64,000 nucleotides of DNA from Chryseobacterium echinoideorum (GTDB lineage: Bacteria > Bacteroidota > Bacteroidia > Flavobacteriales > Weeksellaceae), in NCBI RefSeq assembly GCF_007474535.1, contig NZ_VKNW01000010.1, forward strand, positions 1-64,000, read 5' to 3'. The position numbers and the translations under genes were made by a program. Numbering within the stretch: the stretch's first letter is position 1; each line of letters starts with the position of its first letter. This document shows positions 7,670 to 16,685 of this stretch, piece after piece. The notes under the pieces are model-generated. The model saw only the letters and a list, made by a program, of their open reading frames with translations, made no database searches and was not told the origin of the DNA.

Positions 7670-10207
7670 TTATAAAGATTGGTTCATCAGGAAGTGTGTT
7701 TTGTTACCGGACACATTTCCGTCAATTGTTTTATCAAATCCGTATGCGAAATCAAATCCTATTAAACCAAATGCCCCCATATAAACTCTCACCCCCACAC
7801 CAACAGATCTTTTAAGCTGGAAAGGATTATATTTATTCCATGAGTTCCAAACGTTCCCCCCTTCCGCAAAAGTAAGTCCGTAAATCTTCGCAGTCTGATT
7901 TAATGAAATAGGATATCTTAACTCTAACGTAAATCTGTTATAAATAGTACCTCCTCCTCTTTGAGTAATATCTTCAGCCTGACCTCCGTAAGTAGAAGCA
8001 TTTTCGTAACCTCTCAACGGAATCAACTCTCTACCGTCAAATCTACCACCGAAAAGACCAGTTCCACCTACATAAAATCTTTCAAAAGGCGGAGCTCCCA
8101 AATCTTTGTTGTAGCCATCCATAAAGCCCATTTCTGCGGAAGAACGCAGCACTAATTTTCCTATTACTTCATTGTAGACATCTGCCTTGAATTTAATTTT
8201 ATAAAACTCCATCCACTTATACTTGTCTACCGGAGTCATAGTAGAATAGTTTTTATTGCTAAATAAAGAATATGGAGGCGTAAATTTTCCTGATAATTCT
8301 ATATTAGAACCCACCGTAGGGAAAATAGGATCTATACCGGCAGAGTTTCTGCTTAATCCAATATTCAAACTTAAGTTGTTTGCGTTACCGTATAACTCTG
8401 TAGAGTCACCAAATTCGAACGGATAATTGCTAAAGTTATATTTCTGATACTGAATTCCTGTGTATAGAGAGAAGTAATCATCCGGCCATCTCAACCACCT
8501 GTTTAAACCTACAGTTGCAGAAAATATATTCAATCTCTGATCTGGTCCTGAAACTTGGCTATAATTTACTCTTGAGTTATTTAAGCTTACAGACAATGCA
8601 GTCGGTCTGGTTCCGAATAACCATGGTTCTGTAAAGGAGACCCCATAATTCTGGAAATATTGTCCTGCCTGAGCCTGAATAGATAAAGTTTGCCCATCAC
8701 CTTGCGGTACTGGTCTGAAATCTTTAAACTTAAGGAAATTTTTCAATGAAAAATTATTAAATGTAAGACCTAAAGTTCCGATGAAGCTGTTACCACCATA
8801 ACCCGCCTGGAGCTGTACCTGAGAAGACCCCTTCTCAACTAATTTCCAGCCGATATCTACGGTATTATCCTGTGGATTTGGCTGAATATCCTGGCCAATC
8901 TGTTGTGGATCGAAGAATGACATTGATGCCAAATCAAAGTATGTTCTTTTGATTTCTGTTTTCTTGAATAATTCTCCCGGTTTGGTTCTTAATGCTCTCA
9001 AAATTACGTGATCATGAGTAGTCGTATTACCAGACCAGGTTACTTTATTCCATGTTGCTTGTTCTCCTTCTGTAATTCTGATTTCAAGATTAATAGCATC
9101 ACCATTGACGGATTTTTCTACAGGAACAACATTGGAAAATAAATAACCATTATTCATGTATAAAGATCTAAGGTCGGAATCATCTTCCTTACCCCCATCT
9201 TCCCCTACTTTTTTATTAAAACCAACAGCATCATAGATGTCACCTTTTTTGTATCCCAGCAAACGCTGAAGATATTCGGTAGGATAAACTGTATTGCCCA
9301 CGAAAGTAATATCTCCTATGTAATATTTTTTACCTTCTTCAAGCTTTACGTTGATTTCGAAATTATCTTTCTTGTTTCTCCAGACAGAATCAGATACAAT
9401 TTTAGCATCTCTGTATCCTAATGAATTGTAATAATTAATTAAGTTACGTTTGTCTTCCTGATATTTTTCTTCAATAAACTTTGAAGATTTTAAAATACCA
9501 CCAATTCCAAATCTCTTTTGTTTAGTTTCTTTAAAGGCTTTCTTTCTTAGTTTGGAATCGCTGATGTTTTCATTCCCTTCAAACTCAATGTGGCTGATTT
9601 TAATTCTCTTTCCCTTATCAACATTAATAGTCCAGTCCACAAGATTAGGATCACTTGCATTGATTTTATCTTCAATCGTAATCTTAGCATCAGCAAAACC
9701 TTTCTTCACATAATCTTTAGGGATATTCGTTTTAAGACTGGAAACTAAATTCTGGGTAATTTTTGTACCCGGTTTCAGATTATTATCCTTTGTAAGTTTT
9801 TCGTTTTTAGATTTACCGATTCCTTTCCCTACAAATTTTACTTCACCAAGCTCTTTCAGATCCTGAAGATAAAACCTTAGAACAACCGTTTGCCCTTCAA
9901 TGCTTTCAACATACACTTCAACCTCCGAAAAAGACTGAGAATCCCAAAGCTTTTTAATCGCATTGCTGATCTTCTGTCCCGGAATATCTACCTCTTCTCC
10001 TTTTAGAAGCCCTGTAAATCTTAAAATTTGTGCGGTTGAGTATTTTTTCACCCCATCTACAACAATATCTTTAAGAATATATGTTCCTGTTTGGTTTTCT
10101 GCAAGAACGGCAGCTGTATTTACCTTAGTGCTGTCCTGTGGAGTTACCTGTCCATAAAAATGTGCAGAAGCCGCAAACATAATGATGGGTAATAGTCTAA
10201 ACTTCAT
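7670..10207 (-). CDS. bamA: Outer-membrane protein assembly factor BamA
   Basis: This 845-residue protein has a signal peptide (to about residue 19), tandem POTRA domains over about 40-440 (repeated beta-alpha-alpha-beta-beta units with ...VKFVGKG, IEFEGNENI, ITFVGNTVY and VTWSGNTTT at strand positions), and a C-terminal 16-strand barrel of the bacterial surface antigen family (about 450-845). The barrel contains GGTGLFGGRFDGRELIPLRGYE. It inserts beta-barrel proteins into the outer membrane. It follows uppS by 29 bases and is directly followed by skp. Bacteroidetes BamA proteins are often this long. Confidence 0.95.
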   Translation of the reverse strand: MKFRLLPIIMFAASAHFYGQVTPQDSTKVNTAAVLAENQTGTYILKDIVVDGVKKYSTAQILRFTGLLKGEEVDIPGQKISNAIKKLWDSQSFSEVEVYVESIEGQTVVLRFYLQDLKELGEVKFVGKGIGKSKNEKLTKDNNLKPGTKITQNLVSSLKTNIPKDYVKKGFADAKITIEDKINASDPNLVDWTINVDKGKRIKISHIEFEGNENISDSKLRKKAFKETKQKRFGIGGILKSSKFIEEKYQEDKRNLINYYNSLGYRDAKIVSDSVWRNKKDNFEINVKLEEGKKYYIGDITFVGNTVYPTEYLQRLLGYKKGDIYDAVGFNKKVGEDGGKEDDSDLRSLYMNNGYLFSNVVPVEKSVNGDAINLEIRITEGEQATWNKVTWSGNTTTHDHVILRALRTKPGELFKKTEIKRTYFDLASMSFFDPQQIGQDIQPNPQDNTVDIGWKLVEKGSSQVQLQAGYGGNSFIGTLGLTFNNFSLKNFLKFKDFRPVPQGDGQTLSIQAQAGQYFQNYGVSFTEPWLFGTRPTALSVSLNNSRVNYSQVSGPDQRLNIFSATVGLNRWLRWPDDYFSLYTGIQYQKYNFSNYPFEFGDSTELYGNANNLSLNIGLSRNSAGIDPIFPTVGSNIELSGKFTPPYSLFSNKNYSTMTPVDKYKWMEFYKIKFKADVYNEVIGKLVLRSSAEMGFMDGYNKDLGAPPFERFYVGGTGLFGGRFDGRELIPLRGYENASTYGGQAEDITQRGGGTIYNRFTLELRYPISLNQTAKIYGLTFAEGGNVWNSWNKYNPFQLKRSVGVGVRVYMGAFGLIGFDFAYGFDKTIDGNVSGNKTHFLMNQSL

Positions 10208-10236
10208 TTTATCGTAATCTTTCTTTTCTTAAAAAT

Positions 10237-11001
10237 TTATTGGATTTGAACTTGATCACCGGTAAGACCGTATCTTCTTTCCTTGTTTTGATAATCTACA
10301 ATACATTGAAAGAAAATATCTTTGGTAAAATCCGGCCACAGAACATTTAAAAACTGTAGTTCTGCATAAGCTATCTGCCAAAGGAGAAAATTGCTGATTC
10401 TTATCTCGCCGCTTGTTCTTATCAGCAAATCAACAGGAGGAAAATCTTTTGTATAAAGATAATCTTCAAAAAGTTTTTCATCAATTTTTTCTATTTCTAC
10501 TCTGCCTTCCTTAACATCTTTACTGATATTTTTCACAGCATTAAGTATTTCGTTTTGAGATCCGTAGCTTATCGCTAAGACCAAGTTTCCTTTTGTGTTT
10601 TCTTTTGTAAGATCTACTACTTTCAGCAGTTGATCTTTTACCAATGAAGGCAATTTATCTAAATTACCGATCACGTGCATCCTTAATCCTTTACTGAAAA
10701 TCTCCTCTGCTTCCAGTAACAAGGTTTCTGTAAGCAAAGCCATCAGTGTATTTACTTCATCTTTAGGTCTTTTCCAGTTTTCCGAAGAAAATGTGTAAAG
10801 CGTAAGATAAGGGATATTGATTTCGTTGCATGCGTTGATTGCATTTCTTACTGCATCTATCGCATTTTTATGACCGAAAGTCCTTTCTTCACCTCTTGAT
10901 TTTGCCCATCTCCCATTACCATCCATGATAATAGCCACATGTTTTGGCAAATTCTCAGAATTAATCTTTTCTTTTATCAATGACATCTTTTTCTTAATCA
11001 C
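10237..11001 (-). CDS. uppS: Isoprenyl (undecaprenyl) diphosphate synthase
   Basis: This 254-residue cis-prenyltransferase makes the C55 carrier lipid for peptidoglycan and surface polysaccharide. Visible motifs are HVAIIMDGNGRWAKSRG (residues 21-37, with the metal-binding Asp27), the GHKNA stretch, LTLYTFSSENWKRP, and the C-terminal RTSGEIRISNFLLWQ / AYAEL. The annotated start overlaps the end of porG by 8 bases; Met6 (at 10986) is an alternative start just outside the overlap. The gene lies between porG and bamA, a conserved flavobacterial order. Confidence 0.95.
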   Translation of the reverse strand: MIKKKMSLIKEKINSENLPKHVAIIMDGNGRWAKSRGEERTFGHKNAIDAVRNAINACNEINIPYLTLYTFSSENWKRPKDEVNTLMALLTETLLLEAEEIFSKGLRMHVIGNLDKLPSLVKDQLLKVVDLTKENTKGNLVLAISYGSQNEILNAVKNISKDVKEGRVEIEKIDEKLFEDYLYTKDFPPVDLLIRTSGEIRISNFLLWQIAYAELQFLNVLWPDFTKDIFFQCIVDYQNKERRYGLTGDQVQIQ

Positions 11002-11887
11002 AATAACATGGTGGTCTTCCGAAAGAATACGTAAGTCCTACACTGAATGTATTCATCCAGTCTCTGGATTCTGTATCACCTAAAGCTCTCTTGCTGATAA
11101 TTGAAGCTTCTCTTTCTTTAGACACAATGTAATAGTTCCCTGTTTCTAATAATGATCCCCCTGTATTTGGACTCAAAATATCTCCATTATAATTTGAAAC
11201 AACATCTTTGGACAATACTTTGCTGTGATCCAGCTGATCCGTTAAAGCATACCGGAAAGTAGCTTCTGCAAATATTGCCCATCCATGATTGAATTTATAT
11301 TTTAAACCCACTCCAAAAGGAATTTGAGCTACCGTTTTCTTTCCTAATGAGTACTCTGTTGTGGTCACAAAATCCAATTCATCAACAGGAGCTTGTGCAA
11401 CTCCATCAGCATTTCTTCTGAAATCATGACTTATTGTAGCTTTCGGAGCATCAAACATCACTCCGCCTATACCCCCGAAAATATATGGACTCACCATACT
11501 CATCTGCTCATTGTTTACCGGAAAGAAATTATATTCAAAAACCAAACTTGCCTCATAAATATTATTCTTGCCAAACGAGTTTCGGTTTCTTCTGTATTCC
11601 TCTTTAGCCGCTTTATCACTAAACTGAACCTGATTGTATCCCAGATCTAATCTTACAGTCTGATGAGGATTAAAATTAAATCTATATAAAATACCACCAT
11701 AAAAAGGAAAGCCTAAATCTGAAACTCTGTCCAAATCCAGAGGCTGCTGTAAAATGTAATTGGTTTTACCTATATCTCCCACAAGATTACTCATCCCTAA
11801 TCGAATTCCCAATTCATTTCTTTGTGCTTTCATACTTACCACCGTTCCTAAAAGGGTAAGAAAGCTAAACAATAATTTTTTATTCAT
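10994..11887 (-). CDS. porG: T9SS outer-membrane protein PorG (DUF6089-like)
   Basis: This 297-residue protein has a signal peptide (1-21, MNKKLL...MKAQ) and a predicted small beta-barrel: repeated amphipathic strands such as LGIRLGMSNLVGDIG, TVRLDLGYNQVQF, YEASLVFEYNFFP, YIFGGIGGVMF and FSVGLTYSFG at the C-terminus. The strand pattern and the position in front of uppS-bamA fit the DUF6089/PorG family, an outer-membrane part of the type IX secretion system. That agrees with two T9SS cargo proteins in this window. The C-terminal PCYCD with two Cys is a small oddity. The family call rests on sequence memory and synteny. Confidence 0.8.
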   Translation of the reverse strand: MNKKLLFSFLTLLGTVVSMKAQRNELGIRLGMSNLVGDIGKTNYILQQPLDLDRVSDLGFPFYGGILYRFNFNPHQTVRLDLGYNQVQFSDKAAKEEYRRNRNSFGKNNIYEASLVFEYNFFPVNNEQMSMVSPYIFGGIGGVMFDAPKATISHDFRRNADGVAQAPVDELDFVTTTEYSLGKKTVAQIPFGVGLKYKFNHGWAIFAEATFRYALTDQLDHSKVLSKDVVSNYNGDILSPNTGGSLLETGNYYIVSKEREASIISKRALGDTESRDWMNTFSVGLTYSFGRPPCYCD

Positions 11888-11928
11888 AAAGAATACGGAT
11901 TTATGGTTATTTTAAAATTTAATTTTTG

Positions 11929-11936
11929 CAAATATA
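11929..11936 (-). promoter_or_regulatory. -7 promoter box for porG
   Basis: Minus-strand TATATTTG fits TANNTTTG and lies 41 bases upstream of the porG start. No good -33 element is seen at the usual distance, so this is only a candidate. Confidence 0.35.
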
Positions 11937-12070
11937 AAACATTTTTATATTAATGATATTCTTAATGTTTAGTTAAAAATAAACAAAAAAATATAATTTG
12001 TTATAAAGTAAACGACAAAGTAGCAAATTTATTCTTTTTTTAATACTTATGCCTAAAAAAATAAAAAAAT

Positions 12071-12091
12071 AAACCCCGCTGAACAGGGTTT
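12071..12091 (-). terminator. Terminator of the polysaccharide export block
   Basis: Inverted repeat AAACCC / GGGTTT with a 9-base loop (12077-12085), followed on the minus strand by a long T-rich run. It begins 7 bases past the stop codon of the wzc-type gene. Confidence 0.8.
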
Positions 12092-12097
12092 ACATAT

Positions 12098-14578
12098 TTA
12101 TCTGTTAAAAATTGCTTTAATCTTATTTCTTACTTTGATAAGAAATGGTTCATTATAATTTTTATCTTCATCAAAATACCCATAACCATAGCCGTAACCA
12201 TAGCCATAACCGTAGCCATAACCTTGTTTTACTACGTAATCATTATAAATTAAGCCTAAATGTTTAATCTCACCATTATGATATTTCTCAGTGATCATTT
12301 TAAGCATATATTTCTCAGTATATTCATGACGAACGATATATAAATTGGCATCAGAATGCTTCATCAATTCATAAGAGTCTGCAACTAATCCTACTGGAGG
12401 TGAATCTATAATAATAAAATCATAGATTTTTTTAAGCTCTTCTATAAACTGAATATTTCTTTCACTCATAAGCAATTCCGACGGATTGGGAGGAATAGGT
12501 CCTGACGTAGCAACATCCAGATTAGGAATATTGGTTTTATTGATAATCTGTTCGATACTTGTTTCACCTGTAAGATAATTGGATATACCAAATTTATTAT
12601 CAATATTGAAATCTCCGAAAATCTTAGGCTTCCTTAGATCCATACCCAACAATATCGTTTTTTTATCACTCAAACCTAAAACAGAAGCTAAGTTGATAGA
12701 CACATATGTTTTTCCTTCGCCCCCTACTGAAGACGTGATCAAAATCACTTTGCTTTTATGATCCTCACCTGATAAAAATCTTATGTTGGCACGAACTCCT
12801 CTAAAAGCTTCTGCAACAGAAGATTTGGGAGACTCCATAACGGTAAGCATATTATCGTTATTATTGTTACCAATAACCCCAAGTAAAGGAATTTTAGTCG
12901 CTGAAAGAAGTTCTTTAATGTTTCTTATTTTACTATCCAATAAACTTCCTATCAATATAAATACAAGCGGCAGTGATAAAAGACCACCTACGATAGCTAC
13001 CTTAGTTCCTTCTATATTAGGTCCGATTGGTTTTTGTCCCAAGTTTTTTGCAGGATCTATCACACTGATATCCGACTGATTAGTGGCAAGTCTCATTTGA
13101 CTCTCATTCTGTCTCGTAAGTAAACTATTATAAGTTGCCTCTATCATATTGTATCCTCTTTCTGCATCAAGATACTTTCTTTGTTTTTCCGGATATGATG
13201 AAAGGTCTGAACTTGCCTCTGCTATATCCTGATTAATCTTATTAATTTCAGTAGAGTAAACAGTATATACATTCCTTAAAGACCCAGAAGAATTTGCTTT
13301 TGCTTCACTAATAAGGCGGTTAATTTCTTTGATTGGTTCCGAAGTGGGCGTATAGATTGTAGAAAGTTCTCTTTTTTTAAGATAAAGTGCTTTTAATTCT
13401 GATACTGAGGCTGTGAAAAGTCCGTCATCAAAACCTGCTGCCGAAGGGCTGATCATTTTATCAAAGTTCTGACTTTCAACAGAATTTCTAATAGTTCTTA
13501 GTGAGTTTAATTTACTTAGAATATCCGCTTTTTTAGATTCAAGATTTTTTATTCTTTCCAGTGACTTTTCATCTCTGTTATTAATGTCATAAAGTTTTTC
13601 GGAAACTTTAAGATAATTGAGATATGCAGCGCTCGAATCCAGCTTTTTTCTTACAGAATCTAAACTTCCTTTTAGATAAATTTCTGTTCGCTTGTCAACA
13701 ATATTCTTATCCATAAATCTTTTCTTTTGCAACTCTGCAACAGATTTATTAAGAAAGTCTACTGTCTCATTTAAATTATATCCAGACTTAGATATAATCA
13801 TTATAGAATTTATTTCTTTATCAAAGTCAACATTTATTGTACTTACAATGCTTTTTACAGCATCATTTACAGTAGTGAGCCTTACAACAATATTCTCTAA
13901 CCTTATTCTGGGAGTTTTTGGATTGGGTATCAGTCTAAACCTCAAATTAGGAGAATTATACCACTCATTAACTTTAATAACTTTATTTTTCGGTTTGGAA
14001 TAATTACCAACATTTTGAAATCCTTCAAATTCAAAAGAATATAAATTGGAGGACTCTTCTTCTGGCAAACTTACTTCATAAGCATCACCTTTAGGAGTCA
14101 GCACAATAGGATAATTTACCTGTTGAAGGTGTTTTTTATCAATTTCTAAAAAAACAGGAGAATCATTTTTATCAAGATATGTTGATTTTATTACACCTTT
14201 GGTTTCATAATTAGTAAACAACCCTAATTCTTGTACCAAAAACTCATTATGCGATCTTGATAACAGCATTTTTTTCAGATAGACACCATTTTGATTGCCA
14301 GATTGTCCCCAAATAAAGTTTATGGACTGATTAGGAGAAAAATAACTTGAAGTACTATTAGAAATACTCAAAGAAAGGTTGGAAGAATATATGTTTTGCG
14401 CATAATATTTACCATAAAACCACGCAACAGCGTATCCTATGAAAAACATAAGCAAAAACCAATACCAATTCCTTAAAACTCTTCTTAAAAAATGTTCAAT
14501 ATCAAATAATGCAAAAGACCCATATTTATCTTTTTGTTCCTCTGTTTTACTCGTTGCATTTTGCTTTCCGGGAATCAT
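12098..14578 (-). CDS. Polysaccharide co-polymerase / tyrosine autokinase (Wzc type)
   Basis: This 826-residue inner-membrane protein has a first membrane segment at about 36-52 (WYWFLLMFFIGYAVAWFY), a Wzz-type periplasmic region with long coiled coils (about 280-500), a second membrane segment near 525-545, and a cytoplasmic BY-kinase domain. The Walker A GGEGKT is near 619-624, the second Asp motif LLGMDLRKP follows it, and FIIIDSPP forms Walker B. The C-terminal tail has eight Gly-Tyr pairs (786-801), the cluster expected to be autophosphorylated. It would control chain length and export of a capsule or exopolysaccharide. It starts 3 bases after the Wza-type gene. No cognate phosphatase (wzb) is seen here. 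Confidence 0.93.
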   Translation of the reverse strand: MIPGKQNATSKTEEQKDKYGSFALFDIEHFLRRVLRNWYWFLLMFFIGYAVAWFYGKYYAQNIYSSNLSLSISNSTSSYFSPNQSINFIWGQSGNQNGVYLKKMLLSRSHNEFLVQELGLFTNYETKGVIKSTYLDKNDSPVFLEIDKKHLQQVNYPIVLTPKGDAYEVSLPEEESSNLYSFEFEGFQNVGNYSKPKNKVIKVNEWYNSPNLRFRLIPNPKTPRIRLENIVVRLTTVNDAVKSIVSTINVDFDKEINSIMIISKSGYNLNETVDFLNKSVAELQKKRFMDKNIVDKRTEIYLKGSLDSVRKKLDSSAAYLNYLKVSEKLYDINNRDEKSLERIKNLESKKADILSKLNSLRTIRNSVESQNFDKMISPSAAGFDDGLFTASVSELKALYLKKRELSTIYTPTSEPIKEINRLISEAKANSSGSLRNVYTVYSTEINKINQDIAEASSDLSSYPEKQRKYLDAERGYNMIEATYNSLLTRQNESQMRLATNQSDISVIDPAKNLGQKPIGPNIEGTKVAIVGGLLSLPLVFILIGSLLDSKIRNIKELLSATKIPLLGVIGNNNNDNMLTVMESPKSSVAEAFRGVRANIRFLSGEDHKSKVILITSSVGGEGKTYVSINLASVLGLSDKKTILLGMDLRKPKIFGDFNIDNKFGISNYLTGETSIEQIINKTNIPNLDVATSGPIPPNPSELLMSERNIQFIEELKKIYDFIIIDSPPVGLVADSYELMKHSDANLYIVRHEYTEKYMLKMITEKYHNGEIKHLGLIYNDYVVKQGYGYGYGYGYGYGYGYFDEDKNYNEPFLIKVRNKIKAIFNR
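12176..12223 (-). repeat. (Gly-Tyr)8 coding repeat in the kinase tail
   Basis: Eight consecutive Gly-Tyr codon pairs. The codons vary (GGT, GGC, GGG; TAT, TAC), so the DNA is not a perfect 6-bp repeat, which suggests selection on the protein rather than recent slippage. Confidence 0.9.
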
Positions 14579-14581
14579 AGC

Positions 14582-15427
14582 TTAAAGATTTTTGATGAGT
14601 AAATAGATTGATAATGCTGTTGTAAGAACAGACACTCCACTTATAATTGTCTGAACGGGATCTTTTCCAAATCCGTTCAAACTTCTTTTGTTTGTGGTAA
14701 GTAAAATTTCATCACCATTTTGAATATAGAAATATGGAGAATTCATTACATCCTCACGCGTAAGGTCAATTTTTGCTTTTTTTAAGCCTTCAGGCAATTT
14801 TCTGTAAATTGTAATATTCTTTCTGTCTATTGTCCTATTAAAGCCACCATTCATTGCAATAGCCTCCGTCAATGTAAGTGTATTTTTGTGAGCTTTCTTT
14901 TCTCCGGTCATTCCCGTTGTTTCTAAATCACCTAAAATATAATAGGTAATACCATCAATATTGAGGCGAACCTCAGATTTTCCTTCCTGAAAATTTTCAT
15001 TAACCTTCAATTGTATATCCTGAGAAATCTCTTCTAATGTTCTTCCTTCAGCTTTTATGAATCCTATTCCGAAAATATTAATATCCCCATGAGCATCTAC
15101 CTTCAAACCATTAAAATAGATAATCCTATTTCCGCCGTTTCCACCTGAAACATTTGCACTGCTTCCTGTAACAGCAATATTATTTTCATTTGCAGCATTT
15201 AATGAAGAATAAAACTGAGCAGCATCTCCTTTAGGAGTCGTAACAATATCCAGCTTTAAAATGTCATTCTTTGTCACTCTGTAAACAGGAATATTATAAG
15301 GAATCAAACCCTCTTCGTTTATAACCAAACTCTCATTAGGCTGCAAAAGTTTTACGTCCTTTGATGTTAAACAAGAAGTAAGGAAAAACGGCATTATGAG
15401 AAATAATAAATTTTTATAAATTTTCAT
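14582..15427 (-). CDS. Polysaccharide export outer-membrane lipoprotein (Wza type)
   Basis: This 281-residue protein has a lipoprotein signal (MKIYKNLLFLIMPFFLTSC; lipobox LTSC, Cys19). The polysaccharide export domain begins with YNIPVYRVTKNDILKLDI (about 44-61). An SLBB-like region follows (IYYILGDLETTG..., about 160-235), and a hydrophobic stretch ends the protein (about 258-278). It would form the outer-membrane channel that works with the Wzc-type kinase 3 bases downstream. A minus-strand TANNTTTG box (15455-15448) lies 20 bases before the start. Confidence 0.92.
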   Translation of the reverse strand: MKIYKNLLFLIMPFFLTSCLTSKDVKLLQPNESLVINEEGLIPYNIPVYRVTKNDILKLDIVTTPKGDAAQFYSSLNAANENNIAVTGSSANVSGGNGGNRIIYFNGLKVDAHGDINIFGIGFIKAEGRTLEEISQDIQLKVNENFQEGKSEVRLNIDGITYYILGDLETTGMTGEKKAHKNTLTLTEAIAMNGGFNRTIDRKNITIYRKLPEGLKKAKIDLTREDVMNSPYFYIQNGDEILLTTNKRSLNGFGKDPVQTIISGVSVLTTALSIYLLIKNL

Positions 15428-15447
15428 CGTAAATAAAATGTAGTTTG

Positions 15448-15455
15448 CAAAAATA
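15448..15455 (-). promoter_or_regulatory. -7 promoter box before the Wza-type gene
   Basis: Minus-strand TATTTTTG fits TANNTTTG and ends 20 bases before the start codon, in the 33-base gap after the WecA-type gene. There is no clear -33 box. Confidence 0.4.
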
Positions 15456-15460
15456 GAAAT

Positions 15461-16591
15461 TTAATTGATACTTTTTTGTTTATTATTTTGTAATGCAGAC
15501 ACAGCATCCGGTATATATGCCCCGACAAATCCCAAAAATATTACTGTAAAAAGTAAAATATTAACATTGGAGTGACGCAGAAAGTAGGTTACGGCGATAA
15601 TAAACAAATAATAAATTGTAATATAAAAAGTTGATCTTCTATGAGTTAAATTTAGTTTTAATAATTTATGATGAATATGATTTTTATCGGCTTCAAATGG
15701 AGACTTCCTGTTCCAAAGCCTAACAATAATTACATTCAAAGTATCAATAATAGGAAGAATAAGAATAGCAACGGCAATTACCGGTGCAGATTTCAGATGA
15801 TATCTGGGAACATCTGCACGATTTTTATCTATAAATATATCTATGAAGCAAATACAGGTAAATGCAAGCAAAAAGCCCAAAAGCATAGATCCTGTATCAC
15901 CCATAAATATTTTTGTTGCTCTGTAATTGGATAAATTATAATATAAAAATGCCAGTACAGAACCAATCAGCACCAAGGAAAGTACAACAAGAGGATAATT
16001 GTACTCGCCCAATCTGTAATAGCTGATACCGAAAATTGCACTGCAAATAATAGAATATCCTCCTGCAAGTCCGTCAATCCCATCAATAAGATTAAATGCA
16101 TTGATAAGTATAATAAAAGTAATTATTGAAAAAAATACACTGAGCCAGTAATTAATTTCAAAAATACCAAAAATCCCGAATAAACTTCTTATTCTCACAT
16201 CTGAGCCAATAACAATTAATGCAGAAACAACAATCTGTGCAATCAGCTTTTTATAAGCACGCATGACTACAATATCGTCCATAATTCCAACATAGAGAAG
16301 AATGATAAGTGATGCAAAAAGAAATTTATATAAATCAAAAATTTCGTAAGCGAAAATAGATGTACATATTCCGATTGAATAAAAGATCGCAATTCCTCCC
16401 AAATTGGGTATTTTCCTGAGATGAGAACTCCTTACCCCGGGTTCATCCATCAGGTTTTTTCTTCTTGAAATCTTAATAATCGTAGGGATTGAGAAAAAAG
16501 TAATTAAAAATGAGAACAAAAAACCTAACCCTACTTTCACATAAAAAATAGAAACACCTGTTTGGGTTAAGAACAATTCAAAATTTTTCAT
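15461..16591 (-). CDS. Undecaprenyl-phosphate phosphosugar transferase, WecA/MraY family
   Basis: This 376-residue polytopic enzyme has about ten membrane segments. Family motifs include LMDEPGVRSSHLRKIPNLGG (residues 48-67), the Asp pair YVGIMDD, NAFNLIDGIDGLAGG and FMGDTGSMLLGF, plus the cytoplasmic HIHHKLL histidine motif of WecA-like members. It would load the first sugar-1-phosphate onto undecaprenyl phosphate and so start a surface glycan. It lies upstream of the Wza/Wzc genes and downstream of a GT2 gene. Substrate choice (GlcNAc or another HexNAc) cannot be read from the sequence. Confidence 0.92.
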   Translation of the reverse strand: MKNFELFLTQTGVSIFYVKVGLGFLFSFLITFFSIPTIIKISRRKNLMDEPGVRSSHLRKIPNLGGIAIFYSIGICTSIFAYEIFDLYKFLFASLIILLYVGIMDDIVVMRAYKKLIAQIVVSALIVIGSDVRIRSLFGIFGIFEINYWLSVFFSIITFIILINAFNLIDGIDGLAGGYSIICSAIFGISYYRLGEYNYPLVVLSLVLIGSVLAFLYYNLSNYRATKIFMGDTGSMLLGFLLAFTCICFIDIFIDKNRADVPRYHLKSAPVIAVAILILPIIDTLNVIIVRLWNRKSPFEADKNHIHHKLLKLNLTHRRSTFYITIYYLFIIAVTYFLRHSNVNILLFTVIFLGFVGAYIPDAVSALQNNKQKSIN

Positions 16592-16685
16592 CGTTGTCTT
16601 TTTATTAATTTCTTTACTAGATTGGGAAAGTAAAGATTAAAAAAGTCATTATTTCATTTGTAAAACAATGAGACTTCAGTTTGTG

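Noticed and set aside
16641..16677. Imperfect hairpin after the GT2 gene with a T-run on the minus strand
   Set aside because: Stem has unpaired bases and is short; left out as a terminator.
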